Shown: positions 35,528 to 43,600 of the stretch, piece by piece | How positions within the stretch are numbered: position 1 is the stretch's first letter | Layout: each line of letters starts with the position of its first letter | From: Actinomycetota bacterium | Lineage (GTDB): Bacteria; Actinomycetota; Actinomycetes; Mycobacteriales; HKI-0501 | NCBI GenBank assembly: GCA_030840805.1 | Contig: JAVEDU010000075.1 | Span: 1 to 64,000 of the forward strand | Direction of reading: 5' to 3' | Length of the DNA stretch: 64,000 bases | Translations under genes and position numbers: made by a program | Notes under the pieces: generated by a model | Seen by the model: the letters and a program-made list of their open reading frames with translations, nothing else | What the model was told of the DNA's origin: nothing | The model's database searches: none

Positions 35528-37081
35528 TCACACCCCGCCGGTGATCGTCGCGGCGACCGTGCAGCCCTCGACGCCGTCGGCCGGGTCGCCGCAGAGGGCG
35601 ACCAGGTCCGCACGGGCTCCGGGCCAGATCCCGCCCAGGTCGTCCGCCCCGACCAGCTCGGCCGGTGCGCGGGTGTGGAGGTACATCGCCGTCGCGACGT
35701 CGACCGCCTCGGCGGTTCCGAGTTGCTGCCCGTACATCGTGCGGCGCGTGACCGCGGCGGCGACGGACTCCAACGGGCTGAACGGCCGCGCGTCCGTACC
35801 GGGGGTGGCGTTCCAGTCGCTGCCCAGCGCGCACCGGACCCCGAGCCGCAGCGCCGTGGCGATCGGGCAGAGCGACTCCATCGCCGCCGGGCCGAGGGCG
35901 GCCGCGAGGAAGCTGCCCTCCACGGACGCGATCGCCGGCTGGGTGGACAGCCACACCTCCAGCGAGGCTGCCCGTGCGAGCTGGTCCGGGGTGATCCGGA
36001 AGGCGTGCTCCAGGGAGCGGGTCACGCCCGTGCCGCCCACCGCGGCGTACGCGTCGAGCACCATGTCGACCGCCACGGAGGACACGGCGTGGCAGGTCAC
36101 GGACCACCCGCGCTCCACCGCGCACCGCACGAGCCGGTCGAGCTCGGACGGGCCCAGGAACAGGTGGTCGACCCCGTCGGCGCTCGTCTCGACCCCGCCG
36201 TCCACGAAGATCTTCACCGCGTCCAGCCGGAGCCATTCGTTGCCGAAGCCGGTCCGGGCCTCCCACCCGCGGATGACGTCCAGCTGCGCGTCGGTGCCGA
36301 ACGTCGGGTCGACGCGGGGGCCGCCGAAGACCCGGTGGCCGAGTCGGCCGTCCTCGCGGAGCAGCGACTGGTAGATGCCGAGCTCGCCGGGCCGGAGGCC
36401 GGTGACCCGGACGCCGGTGATGCCCTGCGCGGCGTACCGGCGCTGCACCTCGCGCATCGCGGGCACGAGCTGCGCGGGCGAGCGGCGGGGAAGCAGGTCG
36501 AGGACGTAGCGGGTGGCGCCGTACTCGCGGATCGTGCCGGTGGGCCGGCCGTCCACACGGTCCACGACGCCGCCGGCCGGATCGGCGGGAATTCCCGACC
36601 GCTCGAGGCCGAGGCTGTTCAGGACCATCGTATGCGCCCCGAAGCGGACCGCCACGGGGTGCTCCGGCGTGACGCCGTCGAGCTCCTCGGCGGTCGGCAG
36701 CCGTCCCAGCCCGAGCTGGGACACGGTCAGGCAGTGCTCGGTGGAGATCCAGGTGCCCGCCGCGCGCGCCGCGGCGGCGGCGGCCAGGGCGGCACGGAGC
36801 TCCGCGAGGCTCCGGACGTGCGCGGTCTCGACCTCACCGACGTCGCGGGCGGCCGTGGGCTGGTGGTTGTGGGCGTCGATGAATCCCGGCACCACGACGC
36901 AGCCGCTCAGGTCGCGCGTCGGAAGGTCCCGCCGGGCCGAACGGTCGTCCGGGTCGACGTGGGCGAGGACCCGTCCCGCGCCGAGCACGATCCCGCGCGG
37001 GAGCCGGTCGAGCCGGCCCGAGTGGTAGGTGTGTACGGCGTCCGCGACGACGAGGACCTCCGGGCGGGGCCACCCCGTCAC
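35528..37081 (-). CDS. YtcJ-type metal-dependent amidohydrolase (third of three)
   Basis: Amidohydrolase-3 family, 517 aa. HxH in PGFIDAHNHQP (about 67), and VKIFVDGGVETSADG, VTCHAVSS, RSLEHAFRI, and the late LGSDWNATPGTDARPF supply conserved metal and general-base positions. GTG start at 37081 overlaps a preceding short frame as GTGA. It lies just downstream of the FCD-type GntR regulator and before an MFS permease, so probably belongs to that regulator's unit. Substrate unknown. Less similar to the other two than they are to each other. Confidence 0.85.
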   Translation of the reverse strand: MTGWPRPEVLVVADAVHTYHSGRLDRLPRGIVLGAGRVLAHVDPDDRSARRDLPTRDLSGCVVVPGFIDAHNHQPTAARDVGEVETAHVRSLAELRAALAAAAAARAAGTWISTEHCLTVSQLGLGRLPTAEELDGVTPEHPVAVRFGAHTMVLNSLGLERSGIPADPAGGVVDRVDGRPTGTIREYGATRYVLDLLPRRSPAQLVPAMREVQRRYAAQGITGVRVTGLRPGELGIYQSLLREDGRLGHRVFGGPRVDPTFGTDAQLDVIRGWEARTGFGNEWLRLDAVKIFVDGGVETSADGVDHLFLGPSELDRLVRCAVERGWSVTCHAVSSVAVDMVLDAYAAVGGTGVTRSLEHAFRITPDQLARAASLEVWLSTQPAIASVEGSFLAAALGPAAMESLCPIATALRLGVRCALGSDWNATPGTDARPFSPLESVAAAVTRRTMYGQQLGTAEAVDVATAMYLHTRAPAELVGADDLGGIWPGARADLVALCGDPADGVEGCTVAATITGGV

Positions 37082-37251
37082 CGGGCGAGGCCGGTGACCG
37101 CAAGCCCGGGTGCGACCGGGTGGCGCCGGTCCGCGTCGGTCGGCACGCCGAGATGCCCGGTCGGTTCCGGGGCCGCCGAGAGGGCGCGGGCCGATCGGCG
37201 GGCGCGCCGAACGCCGGTACCGCCCGGCACCCCGATCGGGTACGTCTCCAT
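37078..37251 (-). CDS. Possible 57-aa leader peptide
   Basis: ATG at 37251 has GGAGGG 3 nt upstream and the stop overlaps the amidohydrolase GTG as GTGA. The product (METYPIGVPGGTG then an Arg/Ala-rich tail) has no recognisable family and low complexity. It could be a translational leader coupling the regulator and amidohydrolase genes, or chance. Confidence 0.3.
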   Translation of the reverse strand: METYPIGVPGGTGVRRARRSARALSAAPEPTGHLGVPTDADRRHPVAPGLAVTGLAR

Positions 37252-37268
37252 CTGCCCTCCGGGAGTGA

Positions 37269-37949
37269 TCAGCCCTGCGAGTCCGCCCACAGCTCGAGAC
37301 GGAGGTCGCGGGCCTTGGCGAAGTGTCCGGAGGCGAGGTCGGCGGCGAGCCCCAGGTCCTGTGCCTCGATGGCGTCGAGGATCGCCCGGTGCTCGGCGTT
37401 CGCCTCGGCCCACCGGCCCGGCTGCGACAGGGTCGTCGCGGGATACCGGGCGAGGTGGAGGTCGAGCCGGGTCAGCAGGTCGATCAGCGACTCGTTGTGG
37501 GTGGCGCGCCACAGCGCCCGGTGGAAGTCCCGGTTGGCGCCGGCCATCGCGTTCTCGTTGACGGTGTCGAGCCGCTCCAGCCCGTCGGCGATGCGGCGGA
37601 GCGTGATGACGTCGATCGCCGACCGGCGCGTCGCGGCCACCCGCGCCGCCGTCGCCTCGAGCACGATCCTCGTCTCGTAGATGTCGAGGATCTCCTCGGG
37701 GCTCCGCTCACGGACCACGAGGCCCCGGTCGGTCCGCAGCACGAGCCCGTCCTGCTCGAGCCGCGTCAGCGCCTCCCGGACGGGCGTTCGGCTGACCTGG
37801 CACCACTGCGCCAGCACGGTCTCCACCAGCTGCTGCCCCGGCGCGAGCTCCCCCGTGACGATCGCCTGCTTCAGCCGCTCGTAGGGCGTCGGCTGACGGT
37901 CGTCGGCCGGGATGGCCGGGGCAGCGGATCCGGTGCGTCGCGCGGTCAT
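37269..37949 (-). CDS. GntR-family regulator with FCD domain
   Basis: A 226-aa FadR-type regulator. Winged helix about 20-85 has LAPGQQLVETVLAQWCQVSRTPVREALTRLEQDGLV. The FCD ligand/metal domain about 95-215 has IYETRIVLEATAA, NRDFHRALWRATHN and AEHRAILDAIEA, which hold the usual Asp/His metal ligands. ATG at 37949 follows GGGAGG. Its own upstream region carries a CTGT...ACAG dyad related to CTGTATnCAG sites at four other promoters in 34-56 kb. It is the only FCD regulator in the window, so it is their best candidate owner. Confidence 0.9.
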   Translation of the reverse strand: MTARRTGSAAPAIPADDRQPTPYERLKQAIVTGELAPGQQLVETVLAQWCQVSRTPVREALTRLEQDGLVLRTDRGLVVRERSPEEILDIYETRIVLEATAARVAATRRSAIDVITLRRIADGLERLDTVNENAMAGANRDFHRALWRATHNESLIDLLTRLDLHLARYPATTLSQPGRWAEANAEHRAILDAIEAQDLGLAADLASGHFAKARDLRLELWADSQG

Positions 37950-37982
37950 GGCGCCTCCCCGTGAGCGATGACACGCACAAAC

Positions 37983-38006
37983 CTGTGCGTACACCGGAGT
38001 ATACAG
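37983..38006. promoter_or_regulatory. Dyad upstream of the FCD regulator
   Basis: CTGTGCGTAC ... GTATACAG, outer CTGT/ACAG arms. On the minus strand it reads CTGTATACTC then GTACGCACAG. Likely autoregulatory site; GTGCGTACA also recurs at 55477-55485. Confidence 0.55.
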
Positions 38007-38013
38007 TTGCCTC

Positions 38014-38997
38014 TCACGCGCTGCGCACCCGCGGAAGCACCTGCTCGCCGAGCATCTGCATCTGCTCCTCCCAGAGCGGGAACGTGAGCCGGAAGTCGAA
38101 CACCAGGTGGTCGACCCCGTTGTCGCGCAACGTGAGGCACTGCTCCACGACGTCGTCCGCGGTGCCGTGGATGAGCACACCCTGCAGGTCCTCGACGGTC
38201 TGGAAGCTGCCCGAGGCGGGCTTCACCCAGAACCGCGACTGGTTTGCCCAGGTGAGCAGGCCCCCCACGTTGACGCGCGACAGCGCCTTCTCCCGGGTGG
38301 TCGCGATCGACGCGGTGGGGATCATCCCCACCTGGGGCCGGCGCGGCCGCCCGTGTGCGGCCGAGGTCTCCTCCAGCGTCGCCACCCGGGCCTTCAGCGT
38401 CTCCAGGGAGATGCGCCCGGGCAGCCACCCGTCGCAGTGCTCCGCGGCGATGCGGGCGGACTTCGGGGTGGTGCCGCAGTACCACAGCGGCACCGGGCCG
38501 CCGACCGGTTGCGGTTCGATCGTCGCCTCGTGGATGTCGAAGGGCGGCTCCTTCCAGGTCACGCCCTGCTCCGTCCACAGGCGACGCATGATCTCGAAGT
38601 TGTCCTGCACCAGCTGCGGTCGGGGGACGCCGCCGAGCCCCACGGCCTCGAACTCGTGGTCGAAGTTGCCGGCACCCATGCCGAGGATCAGCCGTGAGCC
38701 GAAGAACTGCGTCATCGTGGTCGTGATCAGCGCCGTGTGCAGCGGGTGCCGGAACGGGATCAGGGCACCGGTCCCGAGCTGCAGGCGCTCGGTCGACGCA
38801 CCGACGGCCGTGAGGACCGTGAGCGCGTCGTAGAACGCGGCGTTCGGGCTCTCGAACTCCCCGTGGGGCTCGAAGAGCAGGTGGTCCCGTACCCAGACGG
38901 AGTCGAAGCCGAGCGACTCCGCGAGCCGGGAGCCGTTGATGATCTTGTCCGCGTTCGCGTGCTCACCGAAGTGCGGGAGCAGGAGTCCGAAGCGCAC
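38014..38997 (-). CDS. Luciferase-like (LLM-class) oxidoreductase
   Basis: A 327-aa LLM-fold flavin or F420 enzyme. It starts MRFGLLLPHFGEHAN and has AESLGFDSVWVRDHLLF, LQLGTGALIPFRHPLHTA, LILGMGAGNFDHEFEAVG and VPLWYCGTTPKSARIAA. GTG start with GGAGG 6 nt away. End gene of the long array that includes aldehyde dehydrogenase, TPP enzyme and molybdenum hydroxylase. Whether it uses FMNH2 or F420 cannot be decided by eye. Confidence 0.85.
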   Translation of the reverse strand: MRFGLLLPHFGEHANADKIINGSRLAESLGFDSVWVRDHLLFEPHGEFESPNAAFYDALTVLTAVGASTERLQLGTGALIPFRHPLHTALITTTMTQFFGSRLILGMGAGNFDHEFEAVGLGGVPRPQLVQDNFEIMRRLWTEQGVTWKEPPFDIHEATIEPQPVGGPVPLWYCGTTPKSARIAAEHCDGWLPGRISLETLKARVATLEETSAAHGRPRRPQVGMIPTASIATTREKALSRVNVGGLLTWANQSRFWVKPASGSFQTVEDLQGVLIHGTADDVVEQCLTLRDNGVDHLVFDFRLTFPLWEEQMQMLGEQVLPRVRSA

Positions 38998-39019
38998 GAT
39001 TGCCTCCTGAGGACGTTGG

Positions 39020-39931
39020 TTACGAGTGGGTGCGGACGACGACTGCCCCGGGCGCGCGCACGTGCTCGCGGAACCACGCCACCATCTCGGGGATCACGAC
39101 GTCGGCGTACTGGGCGTAGGCGGTGTAGTGGCCGGTGTGCCGCTGCAGCACCAGCTTCTTGGGCCCGCCGGCCGCCTCGTAGATCGCGACCGCGTGGTCG
39201 GTCGGCGTCGTGGCGTCGTTCTCGACGGCCACGACCATCAGCGGGGTCAGCAGCCCACGCGCCGCGTCGACCGGCCGGTAGGTCAGCAGGGGGTCCACCA
39301 TGGACAGTGGCACCGAGGGCGGGATCCGGTCGTCGACGTCGGCCTTGAAACCCACCCGTCTGCGCTCGGGCGTCGGCACCATGATCTCCTCGCGCGGGTG
39401 CACCATCCGGCTCTTGCCGGTGACCACCCGCTCGCGGCGGTCCTCCTCGAGCGCGGCGAGGAAGTCGATCCACTCGGACTCGGTCCGCATCCGGTGCAAC
39501 CAGTCGCGGCCGTCCGCCACCGGGACCTGGCTGATCACCGCTCGCACCCGCTCGTCGACCGCGGCGAGCAGGACGACGTTGCCGCCCCCCGTACCACCGG
39601 TGGCGTAGGCGCCGATCGCCTCGGGCTCCACGTCGTCCCGCGTCGTCAGGTACGTCACCGCGTTCACCAGGTCCTCGAGCTGGCGCGTCGGCGACACGAT
39701 GCCGGGCTCCCCCTCGGACTCCCCGAAGCCGCGGTAGTCGATGCACAGCACCCCGAAGCCCCCGTCGGTGAAGCCGCGGTGGTAGCGCTCGTACCCCTTC
39801 GCATCCTTGAGTCCGAGCCAGCCGGGCCCCTGGACGATCGCCGGGACGCGGCCGTCGTGCGTGTCCGGCGTGTGCCACCGGGCGCGAACCCGGTGGGGTC
39901 CGCTGAAGTACTCGACGTTCTCCGTGCGCAT
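39020..39931 (-). CDS. Alpha/beta-hydrolase-fold protein lacking the usual nucleophile
   Basis: A 303-aa S15/acetyl-xylan-esterase-like alpha/beta fold. VPAIVQGPGWLGLKDAKGYERYHR carries the oxyanion side, and VLCIDYRGFGESEG is typical. At the nucleophile elbow the sequence is IGAYATGGTGGGNVV, where relatives have IGVWGTSYSGG. The serine position aligns with glycine. The probable acid and base are in AVENDATTPTDHA and LQRHTGHYTAY. Between the aldehyde dehydrogenase and LLM genes, it may catalyse a non-serine reaction or be inactive. The codons are unambiguous in the sequence. Confidence 0.8.
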   Translation of the reverse strand: MRTENVEYFSGPHRVRARWHTPDTHDGRVPAIVQGPGWLGLKDAKGYERYHRGFTDGGFGVLCIDYRGFGESEGEPGIVSPTRQLEDLVNAVTYLTTRDDVEPEAIGAYATGGTGGGNVVLLAAVDERVRAVISQVPVADGRDWLHRMRTESEWIDFLAALEEDRRERVVTGKSRMVHPREEIMVPTPERRRVGFKADVDDRIPPSVPLSMVDPLLTYRPVDAARGLLTPLMVVAVENDATTPTDHAVAIYEAAGGPKKLVLQRHTGHYTAYAQYADVVIPEMVAWFREHVRAPGAVVVRTHS

Positions 39932-39946
39932 GGTGTGCCTCTCGTC

Positions 39947-41368
39947 TCAGGGGCGGCCGAGGGTGATGAGCCGCTGCTCGGTCATCTCCTCGATCGCGTA
40001 CCTCGGGCCCTCGACGCCCATTCCGCTCTTCTTCACGCCGCCGTACGGCATGAGGTCGACGCGGCTGCTCGACGTCTCGTTGATGTGGACGGATCCCATC
40101 CGCAGGGTCTCGGCGGCCGTGAGGGCACGCCCCAGGTCCGCGGTGAAGATCCCGGCGGCGAGGCCGAACGGGGTGTCGTTGATCTCGGCGATCGCCTCGT
40201 CCAGATCGGTGAACGGCCGCACGGACACGACCGGCCCGAAGACCTCCCGGCACATCAGGTCCATGTCGGCCTTGACGTCGGTGAGCACGGTCGGGGGGAT
40301 CACCCCGACCTGCCGCGTCCCCCCGGTCACGACCGAGGCGCCCGAGTGCACGGCCCCGGCGATCCACGACGCGATCCGGTCGGCCTCCCGGACGCTGATC
40401 ACGGGCCCGACGAACGTGTCCCGCTGCCGCGGGTCCCCGACCGCACGGCCACTCACCTCCGCGGTCAGCGCGTCGACGAAGTCCGCCAGGACCCCCTCCT
40501 GCACGTAGAGGCGCTGTACCGAGGTACAGACCTGGCCGGCCTTCCGGAACGCGGCGTTGACGCACAGCGGGACGGCGCGCGCGAGGTCCGCGTCGTCGCA
40601 GACGATCGTGCTGGACAGGCTGCCGAGCTCCAGCTGGGTCCTGCGCAGCCCGACCGTGCGGTGGAGGTGCTCACCGACCTCGGTGCTGCCGGTGAAGGCG
40701 TAGAACGACGGCACGGGACTCTCCAACAGCCACTGCCCGACCGTCCCGCCGGAGCCGTGCACCAGCGCGATGAGGTCGTCCGGCAGGCCCGCCTCCAGCA
40801 GCACTTCGACCAGCAGTCCCGCGCTGAGCGGGGTGTACGACGCGGGCTTGAGCACCACGCCGTTACCGGCGGCCAGCGCAGGGCCGACCTTGTGCGCCAC
40901 CGTGTTCAGCGGCGAGTTGAACGGCGTGATCGCGCACACGACGCCGAGCGGCCGGCGGATCGTGAAGGCGTGCCGCCCGCTCACGCCGGGTGCGCCGTCG
41001 AGGGGGACGACCTCGCCGTGGATGCGCTTGGCCTCCTCGGCGGACAGCTCCAGCGTCTGCACCGCGCGGTCCGCCTCGCGTTCCGCGTCGGTGATCGTGA
41101 AGCCGGCGTCCGCGACCACGGCGTCGGCAAAGGCGTCCCGGCGGGCGGCGACGAGCCGGGCCGCCTCGGACAGCACGCGGTACCGCTCGTACGGCGGGAG
41201 GACACGACGCCGCTGCGCTCGCGCCACCCCCGCCAGCGCGGCGTCGACCTGCTCCCGGCCGGCCTCGTGCACGTCCGCGAGGTGGCGGTCGTCGTACTTG
41301 TCCCGGAGTTCCGCCGTGGACACGCCGTCCACCCACGCTCCGCCGAGGAAGAGCCGTGCCTGCCTCAC
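39947..41368 (-). CDS. NAD(P)-dependent aldehyde dehydrogenase
   Basis: ALDH superfamily, 473 aa. Conserved parts are ITPFNSPLNTVAHKVGPALAAGN, FTGSTEVGEHLHR, the Glu motif as QLELGSLSSTIV and the Cys in FRKAGQVCTSVQRLYV. The ELGG motif reads ELGS and the tail is MPYGGVKKSGMGVEG, both as in the glyceraldehyde-3-phosphate/lactaldehyde-like branch. The GTG overlaps the dehydrogenase stop as GTGA. Confidence 0.9.
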   Translation of the reverse strand: MRQARLFLGGAWVDGVSTAELRDKYDDRHLADVHEAGREQVDAALAGVARAQRRRVLPPYERYRVLSEAARLVAARRDAFADAVVADAGFTITDAEREADRAVQTLELSAEEAKRIHGEVVPLDGAPGVSGRHAFTIRRPLGVVCAITPFNSPLNTVAHKVGPALAAGNGVVLKPASYTPLSAGLLVEVLLEAGLPDDLIALVHGSGGTVGQWLLESPVPSFYAFTGSTEVGEHLHRTVGLRRTQLELGSLSSTIVCDDADLARAVPLCVNAAFRKAGQVCTSVQRLYVQEGVLADFVDALTAEVSGRAVGDPRQRDTFVGPVISVREADRIASWIAGAVHSGASVVTGGTRQVGVIPPTVLTDVKADMDLMCREVFGPVVSVRPFTDLDEAIAEINDTPFGLAAGIFTADLGRALTAAETLRMGSVHINETSSSRVDLMPYGGVKKSGMGVEGPRYAIEEMTEQRLITLGRP

Positions 41369-42234
41369 TGGTGCCTCATCTTCCCGACGGTGGCCAGCAC
41401 CGCGTCGTAGTCGAGCGCTGTCGCGTCGGTCCCGAGCCCGAGATCGGCGAACCACTGCAGCCGCCGGGCCCCGGCGTCCGCGAGCAGGGGCTCCACGCCG
41501 AGGTCGCCGAGCGTCCGGGCCACCTGCCTCAGCTCCTCCGCGCGGCGCGCGCCGTGCACGACCGTCCGGCCGAGGAGGTAGGAGGCCAGCTCGCGCCAGT
41601 CGTCGGTCGGCAGCGTGCCGTTCATCGACGACAGCACCCGCTCGGTGACCCCGTACTCGTGCGCCCCCACCGCGCACTCCAGCAGGAGCGCCTCGAGGCC
41701 CTTCACCAGCAGGCTGCGGAACATCTTCACCGCCGAGGCCTGCCCGGGCTCCGGGCCGAGCAGTTCGAGGTCCATGCCCAGCCCACCGAGCGCGGCGCAC
41801 AGCCGCTCCGCGCCGCCGCCGCTGAGAAGCACCGGGACCCGGTGGCGATGCGGCGGTACGGCGGCCATCACCGCACCGTCCACGAACGACGCCCCGGTGG
41901 CCGCGACGACGTGGGCGATCTCGCGCTTGAGCTGGGGGCTGGCGGAGTTCCAGTCCGCGTACACGTGGTCCGGCCCCAGGTGGGGCGCCACCGCCGCCGC
42001 GACCGAGAGCGCCACCTTCGCGCTCGTCAGGCAGAGCAGGACGTCCGTCGCGGCCGCGAGGTCGCCGAGCGACCCGACCAGCCGGATGCCCGCCGCGGCG
42101 GCGCGTGCGCGTACCACCGCGTCGTCTCCCCGCGCGTCGTACCCGACCACGATCAGGTCGTTCGCGTCCCGCAGGCCGGCGCCGATGGCCGCGCCCGCCT
42201 CGCCGATCCCGATGAGCCCGATCCGGGGCGTCAC
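41365..42234 (-). CDS. 6-phosphogluconate-dehydrogenase-like NAD(P) enzyme (DUF1932 type)
   Basis: A 289-aa beta-hydroxyacid-dehydrogenase-fold protein. The Rossmann motif GLIGIGEAGAAIGAGL is at the N-terminus, then LCLTSAKVALSVA, YADWNSASPQLKREI and a C-terminal all-helical region with the Lys-containing SAVKMFRSLLVKGLEALLLE. Enzymes of this type oxidise or reduce beta-hydroxy acids. Coupled by GTGA overlaps both to MmgE/PrpD and to the aldehyde dehydrogenase, it may interconvert an aldehyde and hydroxymethyl acid in the same pathway. Confidence 0.82.
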   Translation of the reverse strand: MTPRIGLIGIGEAGAAIGAGLRDANDLIVVGYDARGDDAVVRARAAAAGIRLVGSLGDLAAATDVLLCLTSAKVALSVAAAVAPHLGPDHVYADWNSASPQLKREIAHVVAATGASFVDGAVMAAVPPHRHRVPVLLSGGGAERLCAALGGLGMDLELLGPEPGQASAVKMFRSLLVKGLEALLLECAVGAHEYGVTERVLSSMNGTLPTDDWRELASYLLGRTVVHGARRAEELRQVARTLGDLGVEPLLADAGARRLQWFADLGLGTDATALDYDAVLATVGKMRHQ

Positions 42235-43586
42235 GCCGGCGCTCCCGCCGGCTCGGCGCCGAGCCGGCGGACGTCGGCGAGCTCCGCCAGGTTCCACAGG
42301 GCCGTACCGAGAGCGTCGCACCGGTCGGCACCGAGGACCGGGGCGACGAGGTCGGTGAACTTCGCCCGCAGCTCGGCGTCGGTCAGCGGGTCGTCGGGGT
42401 CCCCCTTGCGGGTCATCCGGACGTACGCGTGCTCGACGCCGGCGGAGTCGACCACCACGACCCGCGCCGCCCGCATGCCGGGGAACCCCTCGTCGAACTG
42501 CGGGTCGACGTCCAGCGTCGTCCGGGTCATCAGCGCACGGATCACGGGGTCGCCCAGGCGCTCGTCGGTGAAGGCCGCCAGCCGGACCGACCCGAGGTGC
42601 AGCGCGGCCGCGACGCAGTACGCGATGCTGAACTTCGCCTCGAAGTCGGTCTTCGGGTCGGAGTTGCCCGCGACCTTCGTCGCCGTCGAGTACGTCCCGA
42701 CGCGGATCTCGCGCACATCCGCTGCCCGCACCCCCTCCGCCCGGAGCGCGAGCGCCGCGTCCACCGCCGCAAACGTGTGCCCGCAGCAGGAGTGGTTCTT
42801 GACGGTCGCGCGCGTGATGCACCAGGGGCGGCCCAGCTCGGCCACCGCCGCGTCCCAGTCCGGCCGGCCGGACATCGCGGCCCCGAACCCGGCCGGACCG
42901 TCGAGCACGTCCGTCGCACCGGTCAGGCCGCGCGCGGCGGCCATCGCCGCAAGGAGGCCCTGCTCGGCGGCGTGACCGGCATGCAGGGGCTTGCTCATCG
43001 CATCCGACCGGAAGGCCTGCTGCAGCCCCGCCGCCATCGTGGTCGCCGTGGCGAGGGCATGGGTGAAGCGGTCCGCGTCCAGACCGAGGATCTCGGCCGC
43101 TGCCGCGGCGGCGCCGATCGTGCCGACCGTGCCCGTGGTGTGCCAGAAGGTGTAGTGGTCCGGCTGCACCGCCGCGGCGATCCGGTCCCCGATCTCGTAC
43201 CCGACGGCGACCGCCCGGAGCACCGCCGGTCCGCTCGCGCCCACCACCTCCGCGGCCGCGAGCGCGGCGGCCACGGTCGGTGAGCCCGGGTGGTAGAGCC
43301 CCTCGCGGTAGATGTCGTCCAGCTCCGCGGTGTGTGACGCGGTGCTGTTGATCAGCGCGGCGGTACGCGGACGCGCGCGGACGCCGTCCGGCACGAGCCG
43401 CGCCGGGCCGTCGCCGAGCTCGTCCGCGAGGGTCTCGCGCAGGATCCGGGCCGGCGCCATGTCGGCGCCGGGGATCGTGGCGGCGAACCAGTCGACGACC
43501 GCCCGGGTGGCCGCGTGCGTGACGTCCGGAGGCAGTGCGGTGTCGCGCTGGGTGACGGCGAAGTCCGCGAACCGGCGGAGAACCAT
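42231..43586 (-). CDS. MmgE/PrpD family protein
   Basis: Full-length member, 451 aa. Key pieces are LINSTASHTAELDDIYREGLYHPG, GYEIGDRIAAAV, FWHTTGTVGTIGAAAAAA, RSDAMSKPLHAGHAAEQGL and KNHSCCGHTFAAVDAAL. Relatives dehydrate, isomerise or decarboxylate branched tri- and dicarboxylic acids. The ATG is 14 bp after the TPP enzyme gene. Second of two MmgE/PrpD proteins in the window; this one has the N-terminal segment the other lacks. Confidence 0.9.
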   Translation of the reverse strand: MVLRRFADFAVTQRDTALPPDVTHAATRAVVDWFAATIPGADMAPARILRETLADELGDGPARLVPDGVRARPRTAALINSTASHTAELDDIYREGLYHPGSPTVAAALAAAEVVGASGPAVLRAVAVGYEIGDRIAAAVQPDHYTFWHTTGTVGTIGAAAAAAEILGLDADRFTHALATATTMAAGLQQAFRSDAMSKPLHAGHAAEQGLLAAMAAARGLTGATDVLDGPAGFGAAMSGRPDWDAAVAELGRPWCITRATVKNHSCCGHTFAAVDAALALRAEGVRAADVREIRVGTYSTATKVAGNSDPKTDFEAKFSIAYCVAAALHLGSVRLAAFTDERLGDPVIRALMTRTTLDVDPQFDEGFPGMRAARVVVVDSAGVEHAYVRMTRKGDPDDPLTDAELRAKFTDLVAPVLGADRCDALGTALWNLAELADVRRLGAEPAGAPA

Positions 43587-43600
43587 GTGAGTACCCCTTC

